Shown: positions 62,729 to 64,000 of the stretch, piece after piece
Layout of the letters: each line of letters starts with the position of its first letter
How positions within the stretch are numbered: the first letter of the stretch is position 1
Source of the DNA: Pseudomonadota bacterium
GTDB lineage: Bacteria > Desulfobacterota > Desulfobacteria > Desulfobacterales > JAHIVH01
Assembly: GCA_018816735.1 (NCBI GenBank)
Contig: JAHIVH010000054.1
Span: 62,001 to 126,000, forward strand
Reading direction: 5' to 3'
Length of the DNA stretch: 64,000 nt
Made by a program: the position numbers and the translations under genes
The notes under the pieces: model-generated
Databases searched by the model: none
What the model saw: the letters and a program-made list of their open reading frames with translations, nothing else
What the model was told of the DNA's origin: nothing

Positions 62729-62899
62729 ATGATCGGAAAGAAGATGAAAGACTCAATTGTTATCCTGCCAATGGTTTTGATGGTGTTATTTGCCGGGAGT
62801 GTGTGAGGTCGTGGCGGAAAAATCATCAAGGTGACAAATCTCAATGACAGTGGCAGTATTTCCTGGCAGATCCTTTCAAGCAAAAAAAGTGCTTTATAG
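62729..62899 (+). pseudogene. Remnant of an exported pectate-lyase-like protein
   Basis: A reading frame starts with a signal peptide (MIGKKMKDSIVILPM, then LMVLFAGSV), meets TGA at 62804-62806, then continues in frame with GRGGKIIKVTNLNDSGS. That segment is characteristic of the N-terminus of right-handed beta-helix pectate lyases. The frame ends at 62897-62899. Sequence of the lyase stops near 62855, where tautomerase-like sequence takes over in another frame. This is a deletion junction between two unrelated genes. Confidence 0.6.
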
Positions 62900-63044
62900 A
62901 GAAATCGCTTCACAACTGAATGGCCTCGGCATCAAAGGCGATGATATTTTGATCATGCTTAACGAGCCCCCACTTGAAAACTGGGGGATTCGTGGTGGAT
63001 ACCCGGCAAATGAAATTGATATCGGTTTTAAGCTGAACGTTTAA
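62844..63044 (+). pseudogene. C-terminal fragment of a tautomerase-family protein
   Basis: A 66-codon frame starts at an ATG and encodes GRSFQAKKVLYREIASQL, then MLNEPPLENWGIRGGYPA and DIGFKLNV. This matches the C-terminal half of larger tautomerases. The N-terminal half is missing and is replaced by pectate-lyase-like sequence in another frame. An AAGGTG element lies 10 bp upstream, so a short protein could still be made. The catalytic proline of the small tautomerases is absent at residue 2. Confidence 0.6.
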
Positions 63045-63499
63045 AAGGCGCTATCAAGGAGCTGCTGTCGTAATGGCTTTGCCTGGTGCAAAGCCCATAT
63101 AGGGACAATAAAAAATTATGCGCCGAACAATAATCAGGCACGGTACAGACGTTGGTTTTTTTATCAACGATTCATTCAATAGCATATTTAAAATAATTCC
63201 GGTGTGTTGTTTATTAATATTTTCGGAAAAAGCATTTATTGAAAAGTTTTTCATATCGTTGTATGCATAACATCAGTTCCCATTGGATCACATGGCAGGG
63301 CCTTGATTTAAGAATATCAGTTTCAAAAGAGTGCCGCCGGATTGAGGTGTTGGGATTTCACCCAATCACCATCCCATTAAGGTTGAAAAGATGTTTGGGA
63401 AACTTGCCAAAAAAAAGCAATCAAGGTGAGGCTTGACAGGGCGTCTTCCTGACGTCTTTTGTAAACCGCGCATGCTGTGCGCCTGGAAGGTATAACCCA
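63045..63499. other. Region of 455 bases without a recognised gene
   Basis: Only short, unconvincing frames occur. It follows a zone of gene remnants. TTGACA at 63433-63438 has no good -10 at the right distance; TGTAAA is 21 bp away. Confidence 0.4.
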
Positions 63500-64000
63500 A
63501 TGAATGACAGTCAGCCAAATTCATCAAAAGCAATGAGCGGTATCTCCGCCCGTATTTTGGCTTTGCTTGGTTCCGGGAAGCCCATTGTCCAGTTAATTAA
63601 CGACATCGTTTTACTGGTGCAAAAAGAAACCGAAATGGAATGCGTTGGTCTGCGTCTGGCCGATGGACCTGATTTTCCCTATTATTTCACCCGGGGGTTT
63701 GGCGAGGAATTTGTGAAAAAAGAAATGTACCTGTGCGCCAGAGATCTATTTGGGGAATATATCCGTGATTCTGTGGGAAATCCGGTCCTCGAGTGTATGT
63801 GCGGAAACGTGATCTGCGGCAGAACCGATATGGACCTGCCGTTTTTTTCGGAAGGAGGGAGTTTTTTTTCCAACTGCACCACTCAATTGTTGGCAACAAC
63901 CTCAGAGAAGGAAAGACAAGCACGAACACGGAACCGGTGTAATGGTGAGGGATACGAATCTGTCGCTCTCGTGCCGATTAAGGTTGAAAATAAGTGTCTG
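63500..64000 (+). CDS. GAF-domain sensor protein (partial, runs off the window)
   Basis: A frame opens with ATG at 63500, preceded by GGAAGGT, and stays open to the window end (167 codons). It has SGISARILALLGSGK, then VGLRLADGPDFPYYFTRGF, CMCGNVICGRTD, the FFSEGGSFFSNCTT segment, and RNRCNGEGYESVALVPI. This is the GAF-type domain that heads many sensor kinases, PAS proteins and diguanylate cyclases. Several cysteines in the CMCGNVICG region might bind a metal or iron-sulfur cluster. The output domain is outside the window. Confidence 0.8.
   Translation, partial: MNDSQPNSSKAMSGISARILALLGSGKPIVQLINDIVLLVQKETEMECVGLRLADGPDFPYYFTRGFGEEFVKKEMYLCARDLFGEYIRDSVGNPVLECMCGNVICGRTDMDLPFFSEGGSFFSNCTTQLLATTSEKERQARTRNRCNGEGYESVALVPIKVENKCL

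Noticed and set aside
1..64000. CRISPR arrays, tRNA or rRNA genes, insertion sequences
   Set aside because: No regular repeats with spacers, no T-loop signature, and no transposase reading frame were seen.

Overview
The window looks like chromosomal DNA of a free-living, Gram-negative, anaerobic Desulfobacterota (deltaproteobacterium), probably near Desulfobacteraceae. This is inferred from several things seen together: a late cobamide-synthesis operon with a cbiR-type gene, ferredoxin-like and acyl-CoA genes in one operon, dense c-di-GMP signalling, and a yajC-secD-secF block with lptE and an outer-membrane-type barrel protein. No sulfate-respiration marker, rRNA, tRNA, CRISPR array, insertion sequence or phage gene was found, so the taxonomic placement is not proved.

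Region by region. 1-5.7 kb: a shortened DUF523/DUF1722 protein, a HipB/HipA toxin-antitoxin pair behind a perfect-consensus promoter, a PilZ protein, a small cytosolic protein, a PEBP-family protein and a cupin/AraC pair. 5.7-16.7 kb: an LRR-type lipoprotein with an internal duplication, a large metalloprotease/propeller/barrel protein, a U32 protein with a DNPH1-like hydrolase, a radical SAM protein with a CX4CX2C cluster motif, and a 5'-nucleotidase-like lipoprotein. 16.7-22.9 kb (minus strand): cobO-cbiP-cobU-cobS-cobD-cbiB-cbiR, a tightly overlapping operon for corrinoid adenosylation, nucleotide-loop assembly and probably cobamide remodelling. 23-28 kb: gabD-like dehydrogenase, a secreted TPR protein and a Tat-exported amidohydrolase.

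28.4-33.5 kb holds the most striking system: one polypeptide carrying a 7TMR-DISM sensor, histidine kinase, receiver and HD-GYP phosphodiesterase, followed directly by a PilZ-plus-methyltransferase protein whose catalytic part resembles the PhcB-type (3-hydroxypalmitate methyl ester) family. This could link an external signal, c-di-GMP and synthesis of a methylated signal molecule. It is followed by a decayed gene and a YhaO/YhaN (Mre11/Rad50-like) pair.

39-47.8 kb (minus strand): a secreted protein of unknown function, a broken OmpA gene that still has its promoter, a rhomboid protease, and a seven-gene operon (histidine phosphatase, acyl-CoA dehydrogenase, APH-type kinase, SDR, amidohydrolase, ferredoxin-like protein, enoyl-CoA isomerase) with promoter, palindromic operator and terminator. 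The kinase/dehydrogenase/SDR set recalls LvaA/LvaC/LvaD and ACAD10/11 and suggests 4-hydroxyacyl-CoA breakdown. 47.9-61.4 kb is housekeeping: topA, dprA, cpoB-like, secF, secD, yajC, a LysM-like membrane protein, rng, leuS and lptE. 61.4-64 kb: a FAS-beta-like acyltransferase, a stretch of gene remnants, and the start of a GAF-domain sensor that runs off the end.

A recurring theme is internal deletion scarring: the DUF1722 domain, the OmpA gene, the HEAT/SH3-like remnant and the pectate-lyase/tautomerase junction all look like products of deletion and decay.
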